Shown here piece by piece: positions 33,366-41,390 of a DNA stretch of 64,000 nucleotides (the first letter of the stretch is position 1; each line of letters begins with the position of its first letter). Below the pieces are notes generated by a model. That model was not told where the DNA came from. It saw only the letters and a program-made list of their open reading frames with translations, and searched no databases. This stretch comes from CAINDI01 sp037127585. Lineage in GTDB: Bacteria > Verrucomicrobiota > Verrucomicrobiia > Palsa-1439. The stretch spans positions 1-64,000 of the forward strand of contig JBAXYB010000004.1 in the NCBI GenBank assembly GCA_037127585.1, written 5' to 3'. Position numbers and translations under genes: made by a program.

Positions 33366-34567
33366 TTGTCAGATAGCGCCGCCACGCCGGGAAGAACTTT
33401 GCCTTCGAGGAATTCCAGCGATGCGCCGCCGCCGGTACTCATGAAACTCATTTCTTTCGCGAGACCGGCAGCCTTCACAGCCTTCGCGCTGTCGCCGCCG
33501 CCGATGATGGTGGTCGCGCCGTTCTTGGTCGCTTGCGCGACGGCTTTGGCGATTTCAAATGTGCCTTTGGCGAAATCCGGGATCTCGAACACGCCCATCG
33601 GGCCGTTCCAGACGATGGTCTTGGCCTTGGCGATTTCCTTTTTGTAGGTCTCGATCGTCGCGGCGCCGATGTCCACGCCTTCCCAACCGTCCTCGATGCT
33701 CGGGCCATCGGTGTTGCGAGTGGGCGCGCCGGCTTTGAATTCGGTGGTCTGGAGTTGGTCTTCCGGCAGGAAGAACTTTTTGCCCTTGGCTTTTTCGAGG
33801 AGCGATTTGGCGAGGTCGATCTTGTCGTGTTCGCACAGCGACTTACCGACGCTGTAGCCTTGCGCTTTGCGGAACGTGTACGCCATCGCGCCGCCGATTA
33901 GAATGACGTCGGCAATGTTGAGGAGGTTTTCGATGACTTTGATTTTGTCAGAAACTTTCGCGCCGCCGAGGATGCAGAGGAGCGGACGGGCTGGATTGGA
34001 GATGACGCCGCCGAGATACTTGAGTTCTTTCTCCATGAGAAAGCCGGCCGCTGCTTTGCCGCCGCGCTTCTTGACGATCTCCGCGACCGCTGCGGTTGAA
34101 GCGTGGGCGCGATGCGCGGTGCCGAACGCGTCGTTGACGTAGATGTCCACGTTGGCCGCCAGTTTCTCGGCGAACCCGGCATCGTTCTTTTCTTCTTCGG
34201 CGTAGAACCGGAGGTTCTCCAACAACAGAATGTCACCGGGCTGGAGGATGGCTTTGGTCTTCTCGACCTTGTCGCCAATGCAATCGTCCACGAACGCGAC
34301 CGGCCGGGCCAGAAGTTCGGCCAGCCGTTGGGCGCAGGGGCGCAGCGACTGCTTAGGATCGCGCTTGCCTTTGGGGCGACCGAGGTGCGAACCGAGGATG
34401 ACACGCGCGCCGTTCTGCCAAAGGTATTCGAGCGTCGGGACAGTCGCTTTGATGCGCTTGTCGTCGGTGATCGCGCCGGCATCGTCGAGCGGCACGTTGT
34501 AGTCGACGCGGACAAAGAACGTCTTGCCGCGGAAATCTTTTACGTCATGTAATGATAGCTTCGCCAT
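33362..34567 (-). CDS. pgk: Phosphoglycerate kinase
   Basis: 401 residues. N-terminal 3-phosphoglycerate domain with FVRVDYNVPLD and GSHLGRPKG, the central hinge LGGAKVSDKIKVI, and the C-terminal nucleotide domain with WNGPMGVFE and GGGDSAKAV. Full length. Transcribed with tpiA and secG. It has a true leader of about 30 bases and a GGAG ribosome site (34576-34579), unlike many genes in this window. Confidence 0.97.
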   Translation of the reverse strand: MAKLSLHDVKDFRGKTFFVRVDYNVPLDDAGAITDDKRIKATVPTLEYLWQNGARVILGSHLGRPKGKRDPKQSLRPCAQRLAELLARPVAFVDDCIGDKVEKTKAILQPGDILLLENLRFYAEEEKNDAGFAEKLAANVDIYVNDAFGTAHRAHASTAAVAEIVKKRGGKAAAGFLMEKELKYLGGVISNPARPLLCILGGAKVSDKIKVIENLLNIADVILIGGAMAYTFRKAQGYSVGKSLCEHDKIDLAKSLLEKAKGKKFFLPEDQLQTTEFKAGAPTRNTDGPSIEDGWEGVDIGAATIETYKKEIAKAKTIVWNGPMGVFEIPDFAKGTFEIAKAVAQATKNGATTIIGGGDSAKAVKAAGLAKEMSFMSTGGGASLEFLEGKVLPGVAALSDK

Positions 34568-34601
34568 AGTAATTAGCTCCGGTCACAAACGAGGTCTGGG
34601 G

Positions 34602-34629
34602 AGAGTAGCGATTCAGGCCCGGCAGTCAA
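34602..34629 (-). promoter_or_regulatory. pgk-tpiA-secG promoter
   Basis: TTGACT, 16-base spacer, TACTCT on the minus strand, followed by a leader with GGAG before the ATG. Confidence 0.6.
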
Positions 34630-34650
34630 TGGAAAAGCCGCGCGCGGCGA

Positions 34651-35022
34651 CTAGTCGTTGAGCCACGCCCGAGCGGCGGGCTCATCCGCAAAGAATTGCA
34701 ACTGCAACGGGTGCAACTGCACATCCTTCAACACGAATTCCACCATCATGCGTTTGAAACCCGACGGAATCACCACCGCCCATTTCTTGAGAGCATTCGG
34801 GGCCTGCGCGGTCATTTCCAACAGACGTTTGGCATCCGGCAATTCACTCATGAGCGGCCCGCCGGCATCGGCCGCAACGGTGGTGAGCGTTTTGAGCGTG
34901 GGTTTGTAGCGGGGGTCGCGGTAGACCTCGGCGATATGCTGCTCCAAATCCGCGCAAGAATTTGAACCACTGATCTGCACCAAAATTAGTCCCTGCCCTT
35001 CGTCAATCGTGTACTCGATCAT
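34651..35022 (-). CDS. STAS/SpoIIAA-like domain protein, hypothetical
   Basis: 123 residues. Begins MIEYTIDEGQGLILVQISGS, then an acidic helix, and ends with DVQLHPLQLQFFADEPAARA. The beta-beta-alpha order and the C-terminal FADEPAARAWL helix resemble SpoIIAA-like (STAS/SEC14-type) proteins found in many environmental bacteria, whose role is mostly unknown. Possible anti-sigma antagonist or lipid-binding protein; no partner kinase is adjacent. Its start is supported by a promoter with a -10 box seven bases upstream. Confidence 0.7.
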   Translation of the reverse strand: MIEYTIDEGQGLILVQISGSNSCADLEQHIAEVYRDPRYKPTLKTLTTVAADAGGPLMSELPDAKRLLEMTAQAPNALKKWAVVIPSGFKRMMVEFVLKDVQLHPLQLQFFADEPAARAWLND

Positions 35023-35029
35023 GCCGGCC

Positions 35030-35059
35030 TTTCTAGCCGCGCCCGCCGGTCAACGTCAA
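35030..35059 (-). promoter_or_regulatory. Promoter of STAS-like gene, leaderless type
   Basis: TTGACG, 18-base spacer, TAGAAA on the minus strand. The -10 box ends seven bases before the ATG. Confidence 0.5.
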
Positions 35060-35095
35060 GCTTCCGGTCCGACACCGCGAGCGGCTCAAAAATTA

Positions 35096-35125
35096 TTGTC
35101 GCGCGGCCGGTGGCTTCTGTTATCT
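35096..35125 (+). promoter_or_regulatory. Possible potABCD promoter
   Basis: TTGTCG, 18-base spacer, TTATCT, ending 33 bases before the potA ATG. Confidence 0.4.
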
Positions 35126-35158
35126 TCAGACGTCACACAGTTCCGGCCCGAGTGCATC

Positions 35159-36238
35159 ATGGCAACACAGACCCCTGCGATTGAAGTGGAGAATCTGGTG
35201 CGGCAGTTCGGCGATATGTTAGCGCTGGACCACGTCAGCGTCAGTATCCGGAAAGGCGAATTTTTCTCCCTGCTCGGCCCGTCGGGCTGCGGCAAGACCA
35301 CCCTGCTCCGCTGCATCGGCGGCCTCGACATCCCGGATGACGGCGTGATTCGCATTGGCGGCACCGATGCGAAGGAGATCCCGGCGCACAAACGGCCCGT
35401 TAACACTGTCTTTCAATCGTACGCGCTGTTCCCCCATTTGAGTGTGCGCGACAACATCGCGTTCGGCTTGCGCATGAAAAAGGTGGCAAAGCCGGAGATT
35501 GAAGACCGGGTCAAGCGCGTCCTCGACATGGTCCAGATCACCCAATTGGCCGACCGTAAACCCGGCCAGCTCTCCGGCGGTCAGAAACAACGCGTCGCCC
35601 TCGCCCGCGCCATCGTCAACGAGCCGAGCGTGCTCCTGCTTGATGAGCCGCTCGGCGCGCTCGACATGAAACTGCGGAAGGAGCTGCAGATCGAGTTATT
35701 GGCGCTGCAACGGCGGCTGGGCATCACCTTTATCTATGTGACGCACGATCAGGAAGAGGCGTTGGTGATGAGCGACCGGATCGCCGTCATGCGCGCTGGC
35801 AAAATTGAGCAAATGGGCGAAGCCGAAGCCATCTACGAACATCCGCACACCCGGTACGTCAGCACCTTCCTGGGTTCGTGCAATCTAATCGACGCAACGG
35901 TCCGGCAACGCACGGCGACCGGGGCGCTCGTGCAAAGTGCAGTCGGTGAACTGCGCGTGGAAGCAACCATCCCGGCCCGCGATAAATTCACGCTCGCCAT
36001 CCGCCCGGAGAAAGTCACGTTGTGCGCGCCGAGCGAGTGCGCCGGTGAGAATCGCATCAAAGTTAAAGTGGCTGAAGTCATTTATATCGGCTCGGAAACG
36101 CATTATGTCCTGAAGGCCGGTGAGCAGACGCTCTCGGCGGAAACGATGAACGTCAAAGTCGGCCGCCAAGGTTTTGATATCGGCCAGGAGGCAATTGTGT
36201 ATTTGCCGGCGGCCGGTCTGTTGGTGTTGGATGATTAA
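35159..36238 (+). CDS. potA: Spermidine/putrescine ABC transporter ATP-binding protein
   Basis: 359 residues. ABC ATPase domain with GPSGCGKTTLLRCIGGL, Q-loop VFQSYALFPHLSV, signature LSGGQKQRVALARAI and Walker B LLLDEPLGALD. A C-terminal TOBE/OB regulatory domain (from about residue 280) follows, as in PotA. It powers polyamine import. Start chosen at the ATG of MATQTPAIEVENLVRQFG; a longer frame exists. The next gene is 150 bases downstream with a long palindrome in the gap. Confidence 0.93.
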   Translation: MATQTPAIEVENLVRQFGDMLALDHVSVSIRKGEFFSLLGPSGCGKTTLLRCIGGLDIPDDGVIRIGGTDAKEIPAHKRPVNTVFQSYALFPHLSVRDNIAFGLRMKKVAKPEIEDRVKRVLDMVQITQLADRKPGQLSGGQKQRVALARAIVNEPSVLLLDEPLGALDMKLRKELQIELLALQRRLGITFIYVTHDQEEALVMSDRIAVMRAGKIEQMGEAEAIYEHPHTRYVSTFLGSCNLIDATVRQRTATGALVQSAVGELRVEATIPARDKFTLAIRPEKVTLCAPSECAGENRIKVKVAEVIYIGSETHYVLKAGEQTLSAETMNVKVGRQGFDIGQEAIVYLPAAGLLVLDD

Positions 36239-36270
36239 ATTGAGACAGCGATTGGAGAAGGCGGCAGTTT

Positions 36271-36370
36271 GTAGGGCGCGATGCCCCGTGTCGTTTCGGA
36301 GTATCGCGCCGCGAGGAGAGTCCAGCAATGATCACGGCGCGATACCTAAACGACAGGCATCGCGCCCTAC
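36271..36370. repeat. 100-base GTAGGG...CCCTAC hairpin between potA and potB
   Basis: Outer arms GTAGGGCGCGATGCC and GGCATCGCGCCCTAC, then TGTCGTTT/AAACGACA, then GTATCGCGCCG/CGGCGCGATAC. All three stems are nested, giving one long hairpin. It may reduce transcription between potA and potB. Confidence 0.85.
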
Positions 36371-36388
36371 AATTAGCGCGCTTGCCGC

Positions 36389-37309
36389 ATGAAATCTTCC
36401 CGCCCAGGCGAAGTTCGATTCGGCGAGCAACTCAGCGCGCGGGGGCAACTGTACCGGTCGGCCACGACCAGCGGGCCGAGCATCGTGTGGGTCACGATTT
36501 TTCTGTTGCTGCCATTGGTGGGGATTGGCGTCATCAGCTTTCTGTCGCGCGGCGAATCCGGCGGGTACGAGCTACCGTTTACCTTTACTAACTACACGCG
36601 CTTTGCCGGTTGGGGTTTTTTTGGGTATGACATTTTGTATCCGCAGATCATTCTGCGCAGCATCGTGCTCGGCACCGGTACGGCGGCGCTCTGTACGTTG
36701 GCGGCATTGCCGCTGGCGTTTTTTATCGCGGCGTTACCGGGCCGGTACAAGAATCTGGCTCTGACACTCGTCTTGATTCCGTTTTGGACGAACCTCTTGA
36801 TCCGCACGTACGCGTGGCAGATTTTGCTCGCGCCGGAAAGCCCGATCACGTGGGTGGCGACCAAGCTGCATTTGATCGCCGCCGACGCACCGCTGTATCC
36901 GAGCGAGTTCGCGATTTATATCGGCATGGTTTGCGATTATCTGCCGTTCCTTGTGTTGCCGTTGTATTCGTCGGTGGAGAAGATCGACTGGAGCATTGCC
37001 GAAGCGGCGAGCGATTTGGGGGCGGATGGGAAACGCGTGTTCTGGCATGCCATTTTGCCGCAGGTGATGCCGGGGTTGGTGGCGGGCGTGATTCTGGTGT
37101 TGATACCGGCGATGGGGCAGTTTGTGATCCCGGATTTGTTGGGCGGGGCGAAGACCGTGATGCTGGGGAATGCCATCCAGCAACAGTTTGGGCCGAGCCG
37201 GGATTGGCCGTTTGGGTCGGCGATCGCGTTTCTGGGAATGGCCGTGGTGCTGGTGAGCCTGTGGTTTTACGCGCGGTATGCCGGCGAGAAAGGCGGTGAC
37301 ATCTTATGA
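36389..37309 (+). CDS. potB: Spermidine/putrescine ABC transporter permease
   Basis: 306 residues with six membrane helices. PotB features: WVTIFLLLPLVGIGVISFLS as first helix, RTYAWQILLAPESP, and the coupling segment EKIDWSIAEAASDLGADGKR followed by FWHAILPQVMPGLVAG. It overlaps potC by four bases (ATGA). Confidence 0.93.
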   Translation: MKSSRPGEVRFGEQLSARGQLYRSATTSGPSIVWVTIFLLLPLVGIGVISFLSRGESGGYELPFTFTNYTRFAGWGFFGYDILYPQIILRSIVLGTGTAALCTLAALPLAFFIAALPGRYKNLALTLVLIPFWTNLLIRTYAWQILLAPESPITWVATKLHLIAADAPLYPSEFAIYIGMVCDYLPFLVLPLYSSVEKIDWSIAEAASDLGADGKRVFWHAILPQVMPGLVAGVILVLIPAMGQFVIPDLLGGAKTVMLGNAIQQQFGPSRDWPFGSAIAFLGMAVVLVSLWFYARYAGEKGGDIL

Positions 37310-38106
37310 GAAAGGTGTCGCTGCCGCTGTGGTTGCTGGCCGGGTTTCTGTACGTGTTCATGTACGCGCCGATCGTGGTGGTGATCGTCTTTTCGTTCAA
37401 TGCCGCAAAACACGGGGGGCCGTGGACGGGGTTTACCACGGAATGGTACGCGAAGTTGCTCGACAGCCCGGATAAGCTCAAGGCCACGGAGAACACTGCC
37501 ATCTTGGCGTTCGCGAGCACAATCCTGGCGACGGTGCTCGGGACGATGTTGGGCTACGGCCTGAGCCGGTATTGGTTTCCGGGGAAGAAACTTTTTTCGC
37601 TCATGATGTATATTCCGGTCGTGATCCCGGACATTGTGATGGCGGTGGCGATGTTGTCATTTTACGCGTTGGTGCGAGATTGGCTTGGGCTGTTTGAACT
37701 GGGCATGACGACGATGATCATCGCGCATATTACGTTTCAGATTCCGTTCGTCGCCATTGTGGTGCGGTCGCGGCTGGCTGGGATGGACCCGGCCATCGAG
37801 GAAGCGGCGCATGACTTGGGTGCGAGTTCGTGGCAGACGTTTTGGAATGTGACGTTCCCGCTGATGCTGCCGGGGGTGTTGGCGGGGGCGATGTTGGCTT
37901 TTACATTGAGTCTCGACGATTTTGTGGTTAGCTTCTTCACAACAGGACCCGGAGCGACGACATTGCCAATTCTGATTTACTCGTCGGTCAAACGCGGCAT
38001 TACGCCGGACATCAACGCGTTGTCCACGTTGATCGTGCTGGCGTCCGTCATCGGAACCATCGGCGTGACGCTGTTGCAGCGTCCCGCCAAACACTCAGGA
38101 GGTTGA
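37306..38106 (+). CDS. potC: Spermidine/putrescine ABC transporter permease
   Basis: 266 residues with six membrane helices. Begins with LLAGFLYVFMYAPIVVVIVF, and has MDPAIEEAAHDLGASSWQTF as the EAA-type coupling loop, then NVTFPLMLPGVLAGAMLAFT and LSLDDFVVSFFTTGPGATTL as in PotC. Directly followed by potD, one base apart. Confidence 0.94.
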   Translation: MRKVSLPLWLLAGFLYVFMYAPIVVVIVFSFNAAKHGGPWTGFTTEWYAKLLDSPDKLKATENTAILAFASTILATVLGTMLGYGLSRYWFPGKKLFSLMMYIPVVIPDIVMAVAMLSFYALVRDWLGLFELGMTTMIIAHITFQIPFVAIVVRSRLAGMDPAIEEAAHDLGASSWQTFWNVTFPLMLPGVLAGAMLAFTLSLDDFVVSFFTTGPGATTLPILIYSSVKRGITPDINALSTLIVLASVIGTIGVTLLQRPAKHSGG

Positions 38107-38107
38107 T

Positions 38108-39142
38108 ATGTTACAGCGTCTCGCCGTGATTGCGGTTGCGCTCTCGCTGACAGTTTCAGCGTGGGCTGCGAAGAACAAACTCAACGTGTACATCTGGAGC
38201 GAGTACATCGACCCGAAGATCATCGAGCAGTTCTCGAAGGAATTCGACTGCGAGGTGACGGTCGATCTCTACGAAGACAACGAGAGCATGATGGCCAAAC
38301 TCCAAGGCGGCGGCACCTCGCTCTACGACATCGTCGTCCCCTCGGACTACATCATCCCGGCGTTGATCAAAAACAGCTTACTCGCGCCGTTGCGGAAAGA
38401 AAACGTTCCAAACATGAAGAACCTCGATCCCCAGTTCGCCGGCCGCGAATATGATGCCGGCAACAAATACACCGCGCCATACCAATGGGGTACCGTCGGC
38501 CTCTACGTCCGTCGAAAACCCGGCGAAACCATCGACGAAACGTGGGGCATCATCTTCGACCCGAAGAAATCCATCGGCTCGTTCCTGATTATTGACGACG
38601 CCCGGGCCGCCATCGGTGCCGCGCTCAAGTACAAGGGCTACAGCCTCAACACCACCGACAAGAAGCAACTGAAGGAAGCGCGCGATGTGCTTATCGAAGC
38701 CAAGAAGCGTTCCCTCGGCTTCGAAGGCGGCGTCGGCATCAAGAACAAGGTCCTCGCCAAAGTCTGCCGCGTCGGCATGGTCTACAACGGTGACGCCGTC
38801 CGTGGCACGAAGGAAGACAAGGACACCTATTACTTCGTCCCGCGCGAAGGCACCGAAATCTGGCTCGATAACCTCGCCATCCCGGCGAAAGCCCCGAATC
38901 GCGACATGGCCGAGAAGTTCATCAACTACATCCTCGACGCGAAGATCGGCGCCCAACTCTCGAACTTCAATCAGTACCCCACGCCCAACCTAGCCGCCAA
39001 AGAGCTCATCAATCCGGCCGATCTCAAGAACACTGCCATCTACCCCAGCGCGGAGCAGATGAAGACGCTGGAGTTCGTCAAAGACCTCGGCTCGAAGACC
39101 GGCTGGTACGACGAACTCTGGACCGGTATCAAATCCAAATAA
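38108..39142 (+). CDS. potD: Spermidine/putrescine periplasmic binding protein
   Basis: 344 residues. Signal peptide of about 19 residues (LAVIAVALSLTVSAWA). The mature part starts KNKLNVYIWSEYIDPKIIEQ and has the PotD pattern: YDIVVPSDYIIPALIKNSLL, LDPQFAGREYDAGNKYTAPY, QWGTVGLYVR, and EGTEIWLDNLAIPAKAPNRD with the acidic/aromatic residues that bind polyamines. An AGGAGG ribosome site precedes the ATG. Ligand preference between putrescine and spermidine is not readable. Confidence 0.94.
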   Translation: MLQRLAVIAVALSLTVSAWAAKNKLNVYIWSEYIDPKIIEQFSKEFDCEVTVDLYEDNESMMAKLQGGGTSLYDIVVPSDYIIPALIKNSLLAPLRKENVPNMKNLDPQFAGREYDAGNKYTAPYQWGTVGLYVRRKPGETIDETWGIIFDPKKSIGSFLIIDDARAAIGAALKYKGYSLNTTDKKQLKEARDVLIEAKKRSLGFEGGVGIKNKVLAKVCRVGMVYNGDAVRGTKEDKDTYYFVPREGTEIWLDNLAIPAKAPNRDMAEKFINYILDAKIGAQLSNFNQYPTPNLAAKELINPADLKNTAIYPSAEQMKTLEFVKDLGSKTGWYDELWTGIKSK

Positions 39143-39164
39143 TCACCCCCACGTCAGGAGCGAT

Positions 39165-40514
39165 ATGCCTCAAGACCTCACCGCGGCGCACAAGAAATCT
39201 GCCTACGTCCTCGATCTGATCAGCAAAAAAGAACTCTCGCTCGCCGAACGCAAACGCGTCATCAAAGAGTCCGTCAAGTATTGGGCCGACCACGTCAACG
39301 CCGGCTTCCTCAAATACCGGAAATCCGTCAGCACCGACTACACCGCCGTCGAATGGTCCGACGAAGGCGCATGCTTCAAAGACATCAACGGCAAAGAATT
39401 CATCGACATGCTCGGCGGCTTCGGCATCTACGTCACCGGCCACCGCCACCCGAAAGTCCTGAAAGCCGTCCTCGACCAACTCAAACGCCAAGGCATCCAC
39501 TCCCAAGAACTCATCGACCCGCTCCGTACCTACCTCGCCCACCTCGTCGCACTCATCACGCCGGGCGATCTTCAATTCGCCTTCCTCACCAACAGCGGCA
39601 CCGAGTCCATCGAAGGCTGCCTCAAAATGGCCGTGGCCACTACCGGCCGCCACAAATTCATCGGCATGCTCGGAGGTTTCCACGGCAAGAGCATGGGCTC
39701 GCTCGGCGGCACCTCGAAAGCCATCTTCCGCGAACCATTCCTCCCGCTCCAAAACTGGACCCACGTCCCGTTCGGCGACGTTGACTCCCTCAAGATGATC
39801 ATGGCCAGTTGCGATTTTAGTGGCGACCGCGTCGCTGCCGTCGTCATCGAACCCATCCAAGGCGAAGGCGGCATCAACGTCGCCCCGCCCGGCTTCCTCG
39901 CCGCCGCCCGCGAACTCTGCGACAAATACGGCGCCATGCTCGTGTTCGACGAAATCCAATGCGGCATGGGCCGCACCGGCAAAATGTTCTACTGCGAACA
40001 CGACGGCGTCGTCCCCGACCTCATGGCACTCGGCAAAGGCTTCGGTGGCGGCGTCATGCCCATCGGCGCGACCGTCGGCACCCCGAAGACCTGGGAAAAA
40101 TACATCGAGAACCCATTCCTCCACACCACCACTTTCGGCGGCAACCCCGTTTGCTGCGCTGCCGCCATCGCCACCATCAACGTCCTCCTCGAAGAAGACT
40201 TGCCGGCGCAAGCCGCCAAGAAAGGCGATTACCTCCTCAAAAACATCAACGCCCTCGCCAAGAAATACTCAAAGGTCTTGAAACTCTGCCGCGGCAAAGG
40301 CCTCATGCTCGGCATGGAATTCACCAACGACGAACTCGGCTACGAAGTCGCCAAAAACCTTTTCGCCCGGCAAATCCTCATCAGCGGCACCTACATCAAC
40401 GCCCGCGTCCTCCGCATCGAACCGCCGCTCGTCATCCCGCAAGCCCAACTCGACCGGTTCCTCGAAATGCTCGAAGAATCGCTCAAGCAAGTTTACAAAG
40501 CCCACAAACTCTGA
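39165..40514 (+). CDS. patA: Putrescine aminotransferase (class III)
   Basis: 449 residues. PLP enzyme converting putrescine to 4-aminobutanal. It follows the E. coli PatA/YgjG pattern closely, including the long N-terminal part (HVNAGFLKYRKSV, YTAVEWSDEG), GGFGIYVTGHRHP, HSQELIDPLRTYLA, NSGTESIE, EPIQGEGGINV, DEIQCGMGRTGKMF, the PLP lysine in ALGKGFGGGVMPIGA (near 291), and NPFLHTTTFGGNP. AGGAG precedes the ATG. It belongs to the polyamine operon with potABCD. Confidence 0.95.
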   Translation: MPQDLTAAHKKSAYVLDLISKKELSLAERKRVIKESVKYWADHVNAGFLKYRKSVSTDYTAVEWSDEGACFKDINGKEFIDMLGGFGIYVTGHRHPKVLKAVLDQLKRQGIHSQELIDPLRTYLAHLVALITPGDLQFAFLTNSGTESIEGCLKMAVATTGRHKFIGMLGGFHGKSMGSLGGTSKAIFREPFLPLQNWTHVPFGDVDSLKMIMASCDFSGDRVAAVVIEPIQGEGGINVAPPGFLAAARELCDKYGAMLVFDEIQCGMGRTGKMFYCEHDGVVPDLMALGKGFGGGVMPIGATVGTPKTWEKYIENPFLHTTTFGGNPVCCAAAIATINVLLEEDLPAQAAKKGDYLLKNINALAKKYSKVLKLCRGKGLMLGMEFTNDELGYEVAKNLFARQILISGTYINARVLRIEPPLVIPQAQLDRFLEMLEESLKQVYKAHKL

Positions 40515-40517
40515 CGC

Positions 40518-40682
40518 GTGCAACCCTTCGCCGCCATCGACTGTCCGCACTGTGGCGAAAAATTCACGCTCGCCATTGACCCTAGCGAAGACGACGCGGA
40601 GTTTGTCATCGACTGTGAAATTTGTTGCCGGCCGATGACGGTTACTGTCCACGACGGAGAAGTCCATGCCGTTGCCGATTGA
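40518..40682 (+). CDS. CPXCG-motif cysteine-rich small protein
   Basis: 54 residues from a GTG start three bases after patA. Sequence runs VQPFAAIDCPHCGEKFTLAI and later EFVIDCEICCRPMTVTVHDG, a zinc-binding pair (CPHCG and CEICC) of the CPXCG family. Function unknown in the family. Its ending overlaps the first, decayed copy of the oxidase start, so this gene and the oxidase were probably coupled originally. Confidence 0.8.
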   Translation: MQPFAAIDCPHCGEKFTLAIDPSEDDAEFVIDCEICCRPMTVTVHDGEVHAVAD

Positions 40683-40752
40683 ACAAGCCTCCTACTGGCT
40701 CGCCACCCGGCCACCCCCGAATCCGTCCCGCTAACCGGCACCCTTCGCGCCA
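40666..40752 (+). pseudogene. Decayed first copy of the oxidase 5' end
   Basis: Encodes MPLPIEQASYWLATRPP and then, after a one-base loss, ESVPLTGTLRA in another frame. It matches the start of the oxidase at 41391 (MRPIEQASYWLATRPPHESV). The ATG at 40666 overlapping the CPXCG gene looks like the original start of the oxidase. It ends where the toxin gene region begins. Confidence 0.85.
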
Positions 40753-40778
40753 ATAATCCTATTTCGGAGTCCCGTCGT

Positions 40779-41069
40779 TTACGTCAGCCGCTGTCTGATC
40801 CAAGTCGGATTCCGGCGGCAGTCCAGTACGGCATTGACGTGAACAGTGTCGCCGGTCACGGTGTAGTAGATGGCAAATGGAAAACGCTTGGATAGGCAGC
40901 GCTGCTGGCCGAAAACGATTGAGTGAATGCCAGCATACAGTTGCAGCGAATCGATGTCGGAAAACAGGCAGTCAAGAAAGTAGTTACCAAGACCAAGTTC
41001 TTGTTTCTCGTAGAAACAGAAACCGTCAATCAGGTCGTGCCGCGCATCGTCGTGAATCTCAACTCTCAC
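40779..41069 (-). CDS. RelE/ParE family toxin
   Basis: 96 residues. Begins MRVEIHDDARHDLIDGFCFY and continues with the ParE-like pattern EKQELGLGNYFLDCLFSDID, SLQLYAGIHSIVFGQQRCLS, KRFPFAIYYTVTGDTVHVNA, and VLDCRRNPTWIRQRL. The start is GTG overlapping the antitoxin stop (GTGA). Transcribed against the surrounding polyamine operon. Codon use is more AT-rich than that of its neighbours. Confidence 0.88.
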   Translation of the reverse strand: MRVEIHDDARHDLIDGFCFYEKQELGLGNYFLDCLFSDIDSLQLYAGIHSIVFGQQRCLSKRFPFAIYYTVTGDTVHVNAVLDCRRNPTWIRQRLT

Positions 41070-41281
41070 GACACTTGGCGGCGGAGGTCAACCTTGGCCG
41101 ATTCCCACGAGGTGTATCCCGCCTTGCCTTCGGCGACCCGGTTCTGTCGCTGCTCCAGCACTTCCTTGTGCCATGCCGGAGATTCGACGGCTTCGGGTGT
41201 GCGCGATAAGTCCTCCCACAAGGCTTCCATCGCGGCGAGCTTCTCTGCCAGAGTCATTTCTTTCAACGCCAGCGTTGTCAT
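41066..41281 (-). CDS. Addiction module antitoxin protein
   Basis: 71 residues. MTTLALKEMTLAEKLAAMEA then LWEDLSRTPEAVESPAWHKE, VLEQRQNRVAEGKAGYTSWE: the TIGR02574/RelB-like pattern (L-x-x-LW-x-DL, then P-x-WH-x-x-L-x-x-R). The ATG at 41281 is chosen since the frame upstream is not antitoxin-like. It precedes and overlaps the toxin gene by four bases. Confidence 0.85.
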   Translation of the reverse strand: MTTLALKEMTLAEKLAAMEALWEDLSRTPEAVESPAWHKEVLEQRQNRVAEGKAGYTSWESAKVDLRRQVS

Positions 41282-41390
41282 GGCCAAACTATACCGTGGC
41301 CGGCCGGAATTGCCAATCTGAACGTCCCGACATGAATAAAAAGTTATTACGCCGCGCCTCACTCCATCCTGGCTGTGCTAAACTGTTCCC